This document shows, piece after piece, positions 6,718 to 13,589 of a stretch of 17,829 nucleotides of DNA. Position 1 is the stretch's first letter, and every line of letters starts with the position of its first letter. Below the pieces are notes generated by a model, which was not told the origin of the DNA, did not search any database, and worked only from the letters and a program-made list of their open reading frames with translations. The stretch is from positions 1 through 17,829 of the forward strand of contig CAJQQW010000030.1 in assembly GCA_905480565.1 (NCBI GenBank). Reading direction: 5' to 3'. This DNA comes from an uncultured Halioglobus sp. (GTDB taxonomy: Bacteria > Pseudomonadota > Gammaproteobacteria > Pseudomonadales > Halieaceae). The translations under genes and the position numbers were made by a program.

Positions 6718-7986
6718 TCAGGCAGCGTGCCCGGAAAAGACGGGCCAGTGCTCAACGATCTCCCCGTCGTCATAGACCGCAATATCGCCGAACTGCAGGA
6801 ATACGAACTCGCTCTGTGTGGGGCGCAGGAAGACCCAGTCATCCACCTGTAAATCGATGCCGGCCGAACCGTTAAACAGCTCCTGATTGGTAGAGCGCCC
6901 CAGCAGTGCATTATTGGACAGACCCCGGGGCGACTCCGGTTTCGCTTTCCAGTACCCCCCGTAGGTAAAAAAACTGCGCGCCCGATTGGGATTCCAGGCC
7001 GCCTGCACGCCACCCAGATCAATGCCCGGTATCCGCGGGGTGTCCATCACTTTCAGCACTTGGGTCGCGATATAGGCAGCAGGCCGGTGATCAGCCAGCG
7101 TTGGCAGATCAAAGTCCGTGGGTTTGACCAGGCAAGAGCCCGCGGCGAGCTCATTAAAGGGAAAGTCGCCCTCGTCGTAAAGCTGGTAGGTCGGGCTGCC
7201 CGCCGCATTGAGCACAGCGGCCTCTGGCCAGGCGTCCCCGAGGTAGCCCCGGGCCAGTGTCAGGAAATGCTGGTAGCGGGATACAGCCAGGTCCCTATAG
7301 GTGAGAGTGTCGCCCACCGGTATTTTCACGATGTGCGGCTCGTAGCCCATGAAACCGCAGAAGTGCAAGTGCGTCGATTGTGTCAGGCTTTCCAGCATCT
7401 GCAACAACTGCTCGTCATTATTGACACCACCCCGATGCAGGCCGACGTCCAACTCGATGCACACCTGCATGGACTCGCCCAGGCCAGTTGCCAGAGCCTC
7501 GTACTGCGCCAGTCGTTGCGGTGTATCAATTAACCATCGCAGTTGCCGCCCCGGGTTAAACGGCCCTCCTGCAAAACTGCGGTAAAAATTATGTGCTGCC
7601 GCCACCGGCATTGGCTTGCCCAGCAATATATCGGCATGCGGAACCTGCGCGGCAACCTGATTGATAAATGGCTGGTGGAATAGCATCAACCGGTTGCTCC
7701 CGGATTGTTGCATCACCAATTCCAACAGGGGCAGTGAGGGCAGGGACTTGGCAACAATACGATAGGCAAACCTGTCCCCGATATGTGATTTCAGGGTCGC
7801 TATATTCGCCTCAAGCGCGCGCCGATCAATAACCAGAGTGGGGCCGGCTGCACCCGCATGATCCAGTGCAGTGCTCACCTCTCGAAAGTAGGGCTGGTGG
7901 TTACGGCCTTTATCGCCGGGGCGCAGCACGGCGCCCAAGCCCAGCGCTCCGGCGACACCACCGAGTAACACCGCACGACGCTTCAT
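6718..7986 (-). CDS. Tat-exported fold-type III PLP enzyme (alanine racemase / D-threonine aldolase-like)
   Basis: A 422-residue protein with a Tat-type leader: MKRRAVLLGGVAGALG contains the twin arginines and a hydrophobic stretch. The mature part has the alanine-racemase-like barrel seen in D-threonine aldolase and D-serine dehydratase (DSD1) relatives. The expected PLP lysine is Lys80 in YRIVAKSLPSLP. Other family motifs are CIELDVGLHRGG (about 176-187), CGFMGYEPH (210-218) and LNAAGSPTY (249-257). Known relatives cleave, dehydrate or deaminate hydroxy-amino acids. The C-terminal domain reads RPTQSEFVFLQFGD, where DSD1-type enzymes carry a zinc-binding His-x-Cys, so the chemistry may differ. 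AGGAGG precedes the ATG, and the gene follows the flavoprotein gene by 29 bases as last gene of a three-gene operon. Export of a PLP enzyme in folded form fits Tat. Confidence 0.85.
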   Translation of the reverse strand: MKRRAVLLGGVAGALGLGAVLRPGDKGRNHQPYFREVSTALDHAGAAGPTLVIDRRALEANIATLKSHIGDRFAYRIVAKSLPSLPLLELVMQQSGSNRLMLFHQPFINQVAAQVPHADILLGKPMPVAAAHNFYRSFAGGPFNPGRQLRWLIDTPQRLAQYEALATGLGESMQVCIELDVGLHRGGVNNDEQLLQMLESLTQSTHLHFCGFMGYEPHIVKIPVGDTLTYRDLAVSRYQHFLTLARGYLGDAWPEAAVLNAAGSPTYQLYDEGDFPFNELAAGSCLVKPTDFDLPTLADHRPAAYIATQVLKVMDTPRIPGIDLGGVQAAWNPNRARSFFTYGGYWKAKPESPRGLSNNALLGRSTNQELFNGSAGIDLQVDDWVFLRPTQSEFVFLQFGDIAVYDDGEIVEHWPVFSGHAA

Positions 7987-8015
7987 TACCTGCTCCTCCT
8001 TTCGATCACCGGGGG

Positions 8016-9374
8016 CTAGCTGAACAGCCCCGACAGATAAGGATTGAGAAACTTGCCTTGCGGATCCATTTCACTGCGCACCGCTTTGAAATCTTCCCAG
8101 TGCGGGTAGAGCTGAGAGAAATCATTACCGGTCAGCGTATTCAACTTACCCCAGTGCGGGCGTCCGTTGTACTTTCGAAAAATGGGTTCTATCGCTGCAA
8201 AGAAAGGCTTGTAGTCTTCTTCGAAGTAACGGTGCACCGCAATAGAAATGCTGTCGCGCTGGTAGAAGGGGCTGAGCCATATATCGTCGCCCTTGATGAA
8301 ACGCACCTCGATGGGGAAAAATACTTCCCGATGACCCGACTCCAGCGTTTCCCAAACTTCTCTAAGCGCTCGTAAACCGGATTCTCGCGGCAAGTGGTAT
8401 TCCATCTCATTGAATCGCACATTGCGCTCGCTGGCGTAGTTTTTCCACGAGCGCTCCACCGTCACCTCATCACCTATTGTCCGCATGTAGCTTCCCAAAA
8501 TCAGCTCACGCACCTTGGGATAGTCATGCAGCCAGTCCCTGGCCAACTTCAGGTCCATCACTCCCTCGTTGGGGTCGACTTTCTCACTGGCCTCGAAGGG
8601 CTCCGCCGTCACATCATGCACGTCGGTATACCCCATGCCCGAGAATGGCAAAAGGTAGAATTCGAAATTTCGGTGACGATCGGCCATCTCATCAGCCATG
8701 GCGAGAATGTCCTCATACTCATGCCAGACCGTTTCGCGCCGCAGACGATAGGGCGCCATATTCTGCAGTCGCACCTGGGTAACAACGCCCATTGCGCCAA
8801 GCGATACCTGTGCTGCACGAAAAATTTCGGGGTTTTGATCTCGGCTGCAATTTACAAGTTGCCCGCGTCCGTCAACCAGTTGCAGCGCCTCGATGTAGTC
8901 CGACATACAACCAATATCCGCGCCCGTCCCGTGCGTCGCCGTTGCCAGGCAACCCGCCAGAATCTGCTCGTCAATGTCGGGCATATTGATCAACGCCTGG
9001 CCCGCCTCATCGAGGGGCTGCCCCAAATCACCCAGTTGCGTCCCCGCCCAAAGGGTGGCCTGCATAGATTCACGATCCGTGTCCACAATGCCGGATAAAC
9101 GAGACAGCGAGATTATCGTGTCATCGGTGGGCACTAACGGGGTGAAGGAATGACCTGCTCCCACTGGACGCACCGTTGCAGCGGTGTTGCTAATCACCTC
9201 GCGTAATTCCTCCACAGATGCAGGGGCAACGCGGTGCGCCGGATGACACAGTTGGGAACCGGACCAATTACGCCAGGGTATGGGCCGTGCGCCAAATGCC
9301 GCAGGAATAATGCCACCTGTCGTGCATACAGCCGCAGCCACGAGTGTCTGTATAACGCCTCTGCGTGAAATCAC
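8016..9374 (-). CDS. Tat-exported FAD-binding sugar-lactone oxidase-like dehydrogenase (ALO family)
   Basis: A 452-residue flavoprotein related to D-arabinono-1,4-lactone / L-gulono-1,4-lactone oxidases. The leader MISRRGVIQTLVAAAV has a good twin-arginine motif (SRRGVIQ), so it should be exported folded with FAD. The N-terminal FAD domain shows RPVGAGHSFTPL (69-80), whose His75 aligns with the residue that carries covalent FAD in gulonolactone oxidase, and ATHGTG (146-151). The C-terminal ALO domain has the conserved HWGK (407-410) and DPQGKFLNPYL near the end. It likely oxidises a sugar lactone or related alcohol. The adjacent c5-type cytochrome lipoprotein suggests a dehydrogenase passing electrons to the respiratory chain, with no release of hydrogen peroxide. 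Start codon is GTG, three bases after the cytochrome stop. Confidence 0.9.
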   Translation of the reverse strand: MISRRGVIQTLVAAAVCTTGGIIPAAFGARPIPWRNWSGSQLCHPAHRVAPASVEELREVISNTAATVRPVGAGHSFTPLVPTDDTIISLSRLSGIVDTDRESMQATLWAGTQLGDLGQPLDEAGQALINMPDIDEQILAGCLATATHGTGADIGCMSDYIEALQLVDGRGQLVNCSRDQNPEIFRAAQVSLGAMGVVTQVRLQNMAPYRLRRETVWHEYEDILAMADEMADRHRNFEFYLLPFSGMGYTDVHDVTAEPFEASEKVDPNEGVMDLKLARDWLHDYPKVRELILGSYMRTIGDEVTVERSWKNYASERNVRFNEMEYHLPRESGLRALREVWETLESGHREVFFPIEVRFIKGDDIWLSPFYQRDSISIAVHRYFEEDYKPFFAAIEPIFRKYNGRPHWGKLNTLTGNDFSQLYPHWEDFKAVRSEMDPQGKFLNPYLSGLFS

Positions 9375-9377
9375 AGC

Positions 9378-9737
9378 TCACTGTCCTCCGGCCATAAAGC
9401 GAATCAGTGCCTCGAATTGCTCCTCGCTACAGTCCATACACATCCCGAGAGGCGGCATACCCCCGGCGCCATTGATAACGCTGTCGATCATGGCAGGCAT
9501 GCCGCGTTCCATACGTGGCGTCCAGGCGACGACGTCTCCCGTTAGTGGTGCACCCGTGGCGGCAATCGTATGACAACTGCGGCAACTGCGCTGGTAGCGC
9601 GCGGCCAGTTCTGCATTCATGGGCACCAGCTGTTGGCTGACAGCCTGCAACTGCCGAGTGGCCTCAGGCGTCTTGTCCTGGCAGGCTGACAGCAGCATGA
9701 CAGCGACCAGAACCGAAAACGTCAGCATGCGATCCAT
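9378..9737 (-). CDS. c5-type cytochrome c lipoprotein
   Basis: A small membrane-tethered cytochrome of 119 residues. The signal peptide ends in a lipobox (LLSAC, Cys19). The single haem site is CRSCH (Cys52, Cys55, His56), with Met94 in GGMPPLG as probable sixth ligand. The tail MCMDCSEEQFEALIRFM, with the extra CxxC pair (Cys100, Cys103), is typical of the cytochrome c5 family. It is the first gene of a unit with the flavoprotein and the PLP enzyme, and is the likely periplasmic electron acceptor of the flavoprotein. The start at 9737 has GAGGTGA four bases upstream. Confidence 0.92.
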   Translation of the reverse strand: MDRMLTFSVLVAVMLLSACQDKTPEATRQLQAVSQQLVPMNAELAARYQRSCRSCHTIAATGAPLTGDVVAWTPRMERGMPAMIDSVINGAGGMPPLGMCMDCSEEQFEALIRFMAGGQ

Positions 9738-9755
9738 GGTGTCACCTCTTTTAGT

Positions 9756-9767
9756 TAGTCATGACTA
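9756..9767. promoter_or_regulatory. 12-bp perfect palindrome before the cytochrome/flavoprotein/PLP operon
   Basis: TAGTCATGACTA is perfectly self-complementary and lies 19 bases upstream of the cytochrome start, in the divergent gap toward the metallophosphoesterase. It sits where a repressor would cover the start of transcription. No regulator gene is adjacent, so an operator role is a guess from position. Confidence 0.35.
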
Positions 9768-9901
9768 CTCAAACTGTAGTCGCGAGGGTCGGGAGCGTCA
9801 ACACCGCTGACTGTCATGCATAGTGGCGGGGCTCTGATTGAAACGCGCCGCACGCGCCGAATGACCTGACCTGACTATCCCGACAGGAGTATGCTGTCGC
9901 C

Positions 9902-10984
9902 ATGACTAGCAGGCAACAATTCCTTTTTATCGCGCTCCTTTTGCACATTCCATTGTTTGCTTATCCTATCCTGCGCTTATGTCAATGGCTGGCCTTGACC
10001 CCGTGGCAAACCACCCTCATCTTCGTACCCCTGTTCAGCAGCCAGATCGTGGCCCGACTTTACCTGCGGCACGCCAATTCCGGACCACTATTCTGGCTGC
10101 GCCGAGGCGCAGACCTGTGGTTAGGGGTCAGCCCGCTACTCCTTATCTCAGTGCTTTTGGCAGAAATACCTGTCGCGGCGGGCTTGATCGCACCCACCCC
10201 GGCCGCCCTCGCACTATTAGGGCTGACGGGGTTGCTGACGCTGTACAGCATTATCAATGCCTGGAGCCCGTCAGTGGTGAAAGTGTCACTGGAGAGCGCG
10301 AAACTGCGGGACACGCTCAGGTTCGCGCAAATAACCGACGTTCATATCGGCTCCAGGAGTGGGGATTTCCTGCAACGTGTCATGGACAAGGTCAACAGAC
10401 TGGATATCGATTTCCTCTGTATCACCGGCGATTTCATCGACATGCCAGGAATTGGCGGGTCAAAACTGGCTGCACTAACTAGCTGCCCGGTCCCGATCTA
10501 TTTCTGCACCGGGAACCACGAACGCTATGAGGATCTGGATCAGATCATTTCACGCCTGCAAAACCTCGGCGTACGCTGCCTGCGCTCCCAGAGCGCGCTG
10601 CAGGGGGAGGTCCAGATTATCGGTATCGACGACAGTGAATGGCCGGGGCAGGTCCGCAAAGAGTTGGGATGCATTGATATAATGGAAAAACGCTTCGTCC
10701 TGTTGCTCTATCACCGGCCCTGGGGCCTGGGTGCCGCAGCAGAATTCGGAGTAGACCTCATGATATCTGGTCATACCCATAACGGGCAGATCATCCCGTT
10801 CAACCTGGTGGTGAAGCGGGTTTTCAAGCGCAGTATCGGCCTATTTCGACAAGGCGCCGCACACCTTTACGTTTCGCCCGGAACAGGGACCTGGGGTCCA
10901 ATTATGCGCCTCGGCAGCCGCGGGGAAATCACTTTGTACGAAGTCCGGCCTGTCGAACAGCATAAGTCTGCCACAATCGAGTAG
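9902..10984 (+). CDS. Membrane-anchored calcineurin-like metallophosphoesterase (YaeI/YkuE-like)
   Basis: A 360-residue protein with a membrane N-terminus (about four hydrophobic segments within residues 7-120) and a C-terminal phosphoesterase domain. All metal-ligand motifs are present: ITDVHIG (Asp146, His148), TGDFID (Asp177), TGNHE (Asn205, His206), YHRPW (His271) and SGHTHNGQ (His291, His293). GTGTWGP near the end is also typical. Relatives such as YaeI and YkuE act on phosphodiesters at the membrane, including UDP-sugar lipid precursors in some cases; the substrate here is unknown. AGGAG lies 12 bases before the ATG, a rather long spacing. The methyltransferase gene follows after 57 bases. 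Confidence 0.92.
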   Translation: MTSRQQFLFIALLLHIPLFAYPILRLCQWLALTPWQTTLIFVPLFSSQIVARLYLRHANSGPLFWLRRGADLWLGVSPLLLISVLLAEIPVAAGLIAPTPAALALLGLTGLLTLYSIINAWSPSVVKVSLESAKLRDTLRFAQITDVHIGSRSGDFLQRVMDKVNRLDIDFLCITGDFIDMPGIGGSKLAALTSCPVPIYFCTGNHERYEDLDQIISRLQNLGVRCLRSQSALQGEVQIIGIDDSEWPGQVRKELGCIDIMEKRFVLLLYHRPWGLGAAAEFGVDLMISGHTHNGQIIPFNLVVKRVFKRSIGLFRQGAAHLYVSPGTGTWGPIMRLGSRGEITLYEVRPVEQHKSATIE

Positions 10985-11041
10985 CGCCCATGATATTTTT
11001 CCCTGTTGAGCCATGCATCAGACTGCGAGCAAACACCAGCG

Positions 11042-11686
11042 ATGATTGAACAGCTGAGCGAAGCACAATTGGCCGAAATCGAAGCAATCACACTGGGCCA
11101 CTACAGTGAGAACGCTGCCTCGTTCTGGCAGGGAACAAGAGATCACGATGTCTCGCAGAATTATGCCGCCCTGCTGGATTGCTTTCCCAAGTCCCAGCCC
11201 CTGGATATTCTTGATCTAGGCTGCGGACCGGGGCGCGATCTCAAATATTTTCAGTCGATGGGCCATCGACCCGTAGGGCTAGACGGCAGTGCCGCCTTCT
11301 GTGAAATGGCGCGCGCACACGCCGGCTGCAAAGTTCTGCATCAGCAGTTTTTGTCCCTGTCGTTACCTGACTCCACTTTCAACGCCATATTCGCCAACGC
11401 CTCGCTGTTTCATGTTCCGCGGCAGGCATTGCCAAATGTCTTCGGACAACTGAATGCCACACTGATCACAGGCGGCATTCTCTTCATTTCAAACCCCCGG
11501 GGAAACGGGGAAGGCTGGCAGGGTGAGCGCTTCGGTAATTTTATGGAGTATGACACTACCAAAGCCTATCTCGAAGGAGCCGGTTTTAAGCTGCTCAAGC
11601 ACTATTACCGCCCAGAGGGTATGCACAGAGACGCACAACCCTGGCTCGCCACGGTCAGCCAAAAAGCCGAAGCGTCAAGTGGTTGA
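11042..11686 (+). CDS. Class I SAM-dependent methyltransferase
   Basis: A cytoplasmic Rossmann-fold methyltransferase of 214 residues. Motif I is LDLGCGPGRD (about 57-66), the acidic residue binding the SAM ribose is in VGLDGS (Asp81), and the post-motif segment ANASLFHVP (about 120-128) fits the Methyltransf_11/25 group. The substrate is not predictable. Start is uncertain: I chose the ATG at 11042; an in-frame TTG at 11006 would add twelve residues (MSHASDCEQTPA), and neither has a clear Shine-Dalgarno. It may be cotranscribed with the metallophosphoesterase. Confidence 0.9.
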   Translation: MIEQLSEAQLAEIEAITLGHYSENAASFWQGTRDHDVSQNYAALLDCFPKSQPLDILDLGCGPGRDLKYFQSMGHRPVGLDGSAAFCEMARAHAGCKVLHQQFLSLSLPDSTFNAIFANASLFHVPRQALPNVFGQLNATLITGGILFISNPRGNGEGWQGERFGNFMEYDTTKAYLEGAGFKLLKHYYRPEGMHRDAQPWLATVSQKAEASSG

Positions 11687-11695
11687 AAGAAGCCT

Positions 11696-11713
11696 GCCTT
11701 GATTGAGCAAGGC
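11696..11713 (+). terminator. Short hairpin after the methyltransferase gene
   Basis: GCCTTG, loop ATTGAG, CAAGGC forms a perfect 6-bp stem ten bases after the methyltransferase stop. No T run follows, so termination activity is doubtful. Confidence 0.25.
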
Positions 11714-11772
11714 CATACCCCTGAGTTAACGTGGCAGAATCATAATTCATCATTGGCAAAGGAGATTTTCTG

Positions 11773-12177
11773 GTGGATACGCATTCCGGCTCCTGTCTAT
11801 GCAGCAAAGTCCGTTTTGAAATTGACGCTATTTTTCATGGGTTCTTTTTGTGCCATTGCAGCCGATGCCGGAAGACTACTGGATCAGCCCATGGCGCTAA
11901 CTTGTTCTCAAAGGCCGCGAACTTTAGATGGTTGGAAGGGGAAGCCAACGTGAAAACGTTTCGCGTTCCAGGTTCACGGTTTTTGACCACTTTTTGCGAT
12001 ACCTGTGGCTCGACGCTGCCAACCTTTGACAAGGGCCACCTTCTTGTTCCCGCGGGGAGTTTGGATAGCGCTGTGGATTGCCAACCGGACGGTCATATTT
12101 TTGTCGCAAGTAGAGCAGAGTGGGATCACGATCTTGAACTTGTTCCCCGATTTAATAGCGTTCCTGACATCACTTGA
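11773..12177 (+). CDS. GFA/CENP-V domain zinc protein
   Basis: A 134-residue member of the glutathione-dependent formaldehyde-activating (GFA, Mss4-like) family. The zinc-binding cysteine pattern is complete: GSCLCSKVRFE (Cys8, Cys10), CHCSRCRK (Cys27, Cys29, Cys32) and FCDTCGSTLP (Cys75, Cys78). Despite the family name, most single-domain members have no proven formaldehyde activity; some act on S-conjugates, so I give no substrate. The start is GTG at 11773, supported by AAAGGAG with 8-base spacing. It is downstream of the methyltransferase in the same direction and convergent with the START-domain gene. Confidence 0.9.
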   Translation: MDTHSGSCLCSKVRFEIDAIFHGFFLCHCSRCRKTTGSAHGANLFSKAANFRWLEGEANVKTFRVPGSRFLTTFCDTCGSTLPTFDKGHLLVPAGSLDSAVDCQPDGHIFVASRAEWDHDLELVPRFNSVPDIT

Positions 12178-12228
12178 TCTTGACGATGATCATTCGATCC
12201 TTGGGCGTGTTGTCTATGGACTTCGTCA

Positions 12229-12269
12229 CCCTTATCCCTTATCCCTTGTCCCTTATCCCTTATCCCTTA
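12229..12269. repeat. Heptanucleotide tandem repeat (CCCTTAT)6
   Basis: Six head-to-tail units of CCCTTAT (the last incomplete) run without gaps; the third unit has one A-to-G change (CCCTTGT). It lies in the 226-base gap between convergent GFA and START genes, just after the GFA stop, and does not touch a coding region. Such arrays usually change length by replication slippage. Confidence 0.9.
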
Positions 12270-12403
12270 ATCAATATTCCTGCCGCTCGGCTTCCTGATG
12301 CATTAGCCCGCACAAGGAGGAGCCTGCGCCGCACATTGAGAGAGGCACAATCAACCGCAAAAGCAACTATACGATAAAACGGGTGGACCACTTCGAGTGG
12401 CGC

Positions 12404-13075
12404 TCACTCTGCAGTATCAAGCTCGTCGACATACCTTGACTGAGCACCCTCGTAATAGGCCACCGCAGCCTGCATATTCTCGAGCGTGTTCTGCACCGAA
12501 AGCACCGCAGCACGGTTGGCCATCCAGACAGGAATCCAACCACCAGGATCACCGTAAACCTGGTAAGTCACCATCACCCCTCGGCCTTTTAGAGGACGTA
12601 AATGCCAGAAACCACCAAAATCAGGAACGCGCACTAGCCCGTCGGCCTCTGGCGCGAACTGCGGGAAGTTGGTAATACCAATAGTAATTTCTCTGGTAAA
12701 CGGATCCTGTTCAAAATCAAAACGTACCACCGTATCCCTATCGACCATTGGGAAGGGCGCATCAACAATCCCGTAAACATACGCCAGGGGATAGCCCATC
12801 TCTTCCAGGACACGAGCACCACCACTGCGGTATACCCACTGTTCGTTGAAGCTGGCGTCCTTCAACAGAGCCATTACAGCGTTAAGCGAGGCGTCCAGAC
12901 GAAGTACGCCGCGAATCTCATCGAGGTCCGACCCCTTATAATCACGGCGCTCCACTGTCAGCCTCTCCGATACGTGAACAAGCGTCCACTCGCTGGCAGC
13001 AAGCAGGGGTGCAGCGGCAAGACCTACCATAACGGCAAAGCAAACAACGCTCAGGCCTCTATCTGGCTTATCCAT
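12404..13075 (-). CDS. Exported START-domain lipid-binding protein
   Basis: A 223-residue protein with a Sec signal peptide (MDKPDRGLSVVCFAVMVGLA..., cleavage near PLLAA) and then a START-type domain over nearly the whole mature chain. Evidence is the order EWTLVHVSERLTVERRDYKG, LDASLNAVMALLKDA, NEQWVYRSGGARVLEE, YVYGIVDAPFPMVDRDTVV and FGGFWHLRPL, the pattern of bacterial START proteins. The START fold binds a lipid or other hydrophobic ligand in a deep cavity; exported bacterial members have few known ligands. I chose the ATG at 13075; a TTG directly before it is also open. No strong Shine-Dalgarno. The neighbouring peptidase is divergent across a 0.5-kb gap. Confidence 0.88.
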   Translation of the reverse strand: MDKPDRGLSVVCFAVMVGLAAAPLLAASEWTLVHVSERLTVERRDYKGSDLDEIRGVLRLDASLNAVMALLKDASFNEQWVYRSGGARVLEEMGYPLAYVYGIVDAPFPMVDRDTVVRFDFEQDPFTREITIGITNFPQFAPEADGLVRVPDFGGFWHLRPLKGRGVMVTYQVYGDPGGWIPVWMANRAAVLSVQNTLENMQAAVAYYEGAQSRYVDELDTAE

Positions 13076-13078
13076 CAA

Positions 13079-13589
13079 CTGAACAGCTGCAGTCTTTTAC
13101 GCATAACGCAGAGCGCTTTTGTGGCACAGAGCGAAAAAACCCTGCATGAAATCTGTGTCCACTGTTCATATCGCCGGGGTGACTCCGTTGGAAAATACCG
13201 AACTGCGTTCCCATCGTAATACGTTACAGCCATGAGCATCTGCGCACTCGAAACCGATCTGTGGCAAGCCCTGAAATCACTGACAGAGACATGATATCCA
13301 GCATTATTGCATGGGACAATCCAGACTTGGTAATGGTGGCTGAAAAGGTCAACATCAAGACACAATCCAGAGTCTTGGCGCGTGTGAACAAGGTAGCAGG
13401 AAGCACTGCTCGTCGATCGACCGTGGCAAATAAGCTTGCAGTATTTCCTTTGATCGGCAGCAAAATCGCTGGCGAGCAGTCATTACAACCATGGCTGCAC
13501 TCCCGTAATCGCTTCGAGGTGATACAATTCAACACATTAGAGGGTCCAACTATTTCTGCCGCCAGCGCATCCGATTAAGGAATCGCGTC
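13079..13589. other. Intergenic region between divergent START and peptidase genes
   Basis: This 510-base stretch should hold both promoters. Open frames exist (plus 13261-13578 from a GTG, minus 13224-13535 and minus 13075-13365), but none has a Shine-Dalgarno or a recognisable motif. The plus frame (105 residues, DLVMVAEKVNIKTQ...) is the least implausible and could be a remnant or a small unknown gene; I do not call it. No clear hairpin or operator was seen. Confidence 0.45.

Noticed and set aside
8394-9098. 234-codon plus frame inside the flavoprotein gene
   Set aside because: Shadow of a gene with clear FAD and ALO motifs on the other strand.
12385-12403. CCACT-TCG-AGTGG hairpin just after the START gene stop
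   Set aside because: The stem is only 5 bp and the T run is short and displaced, so it is too weak to call a terminator.
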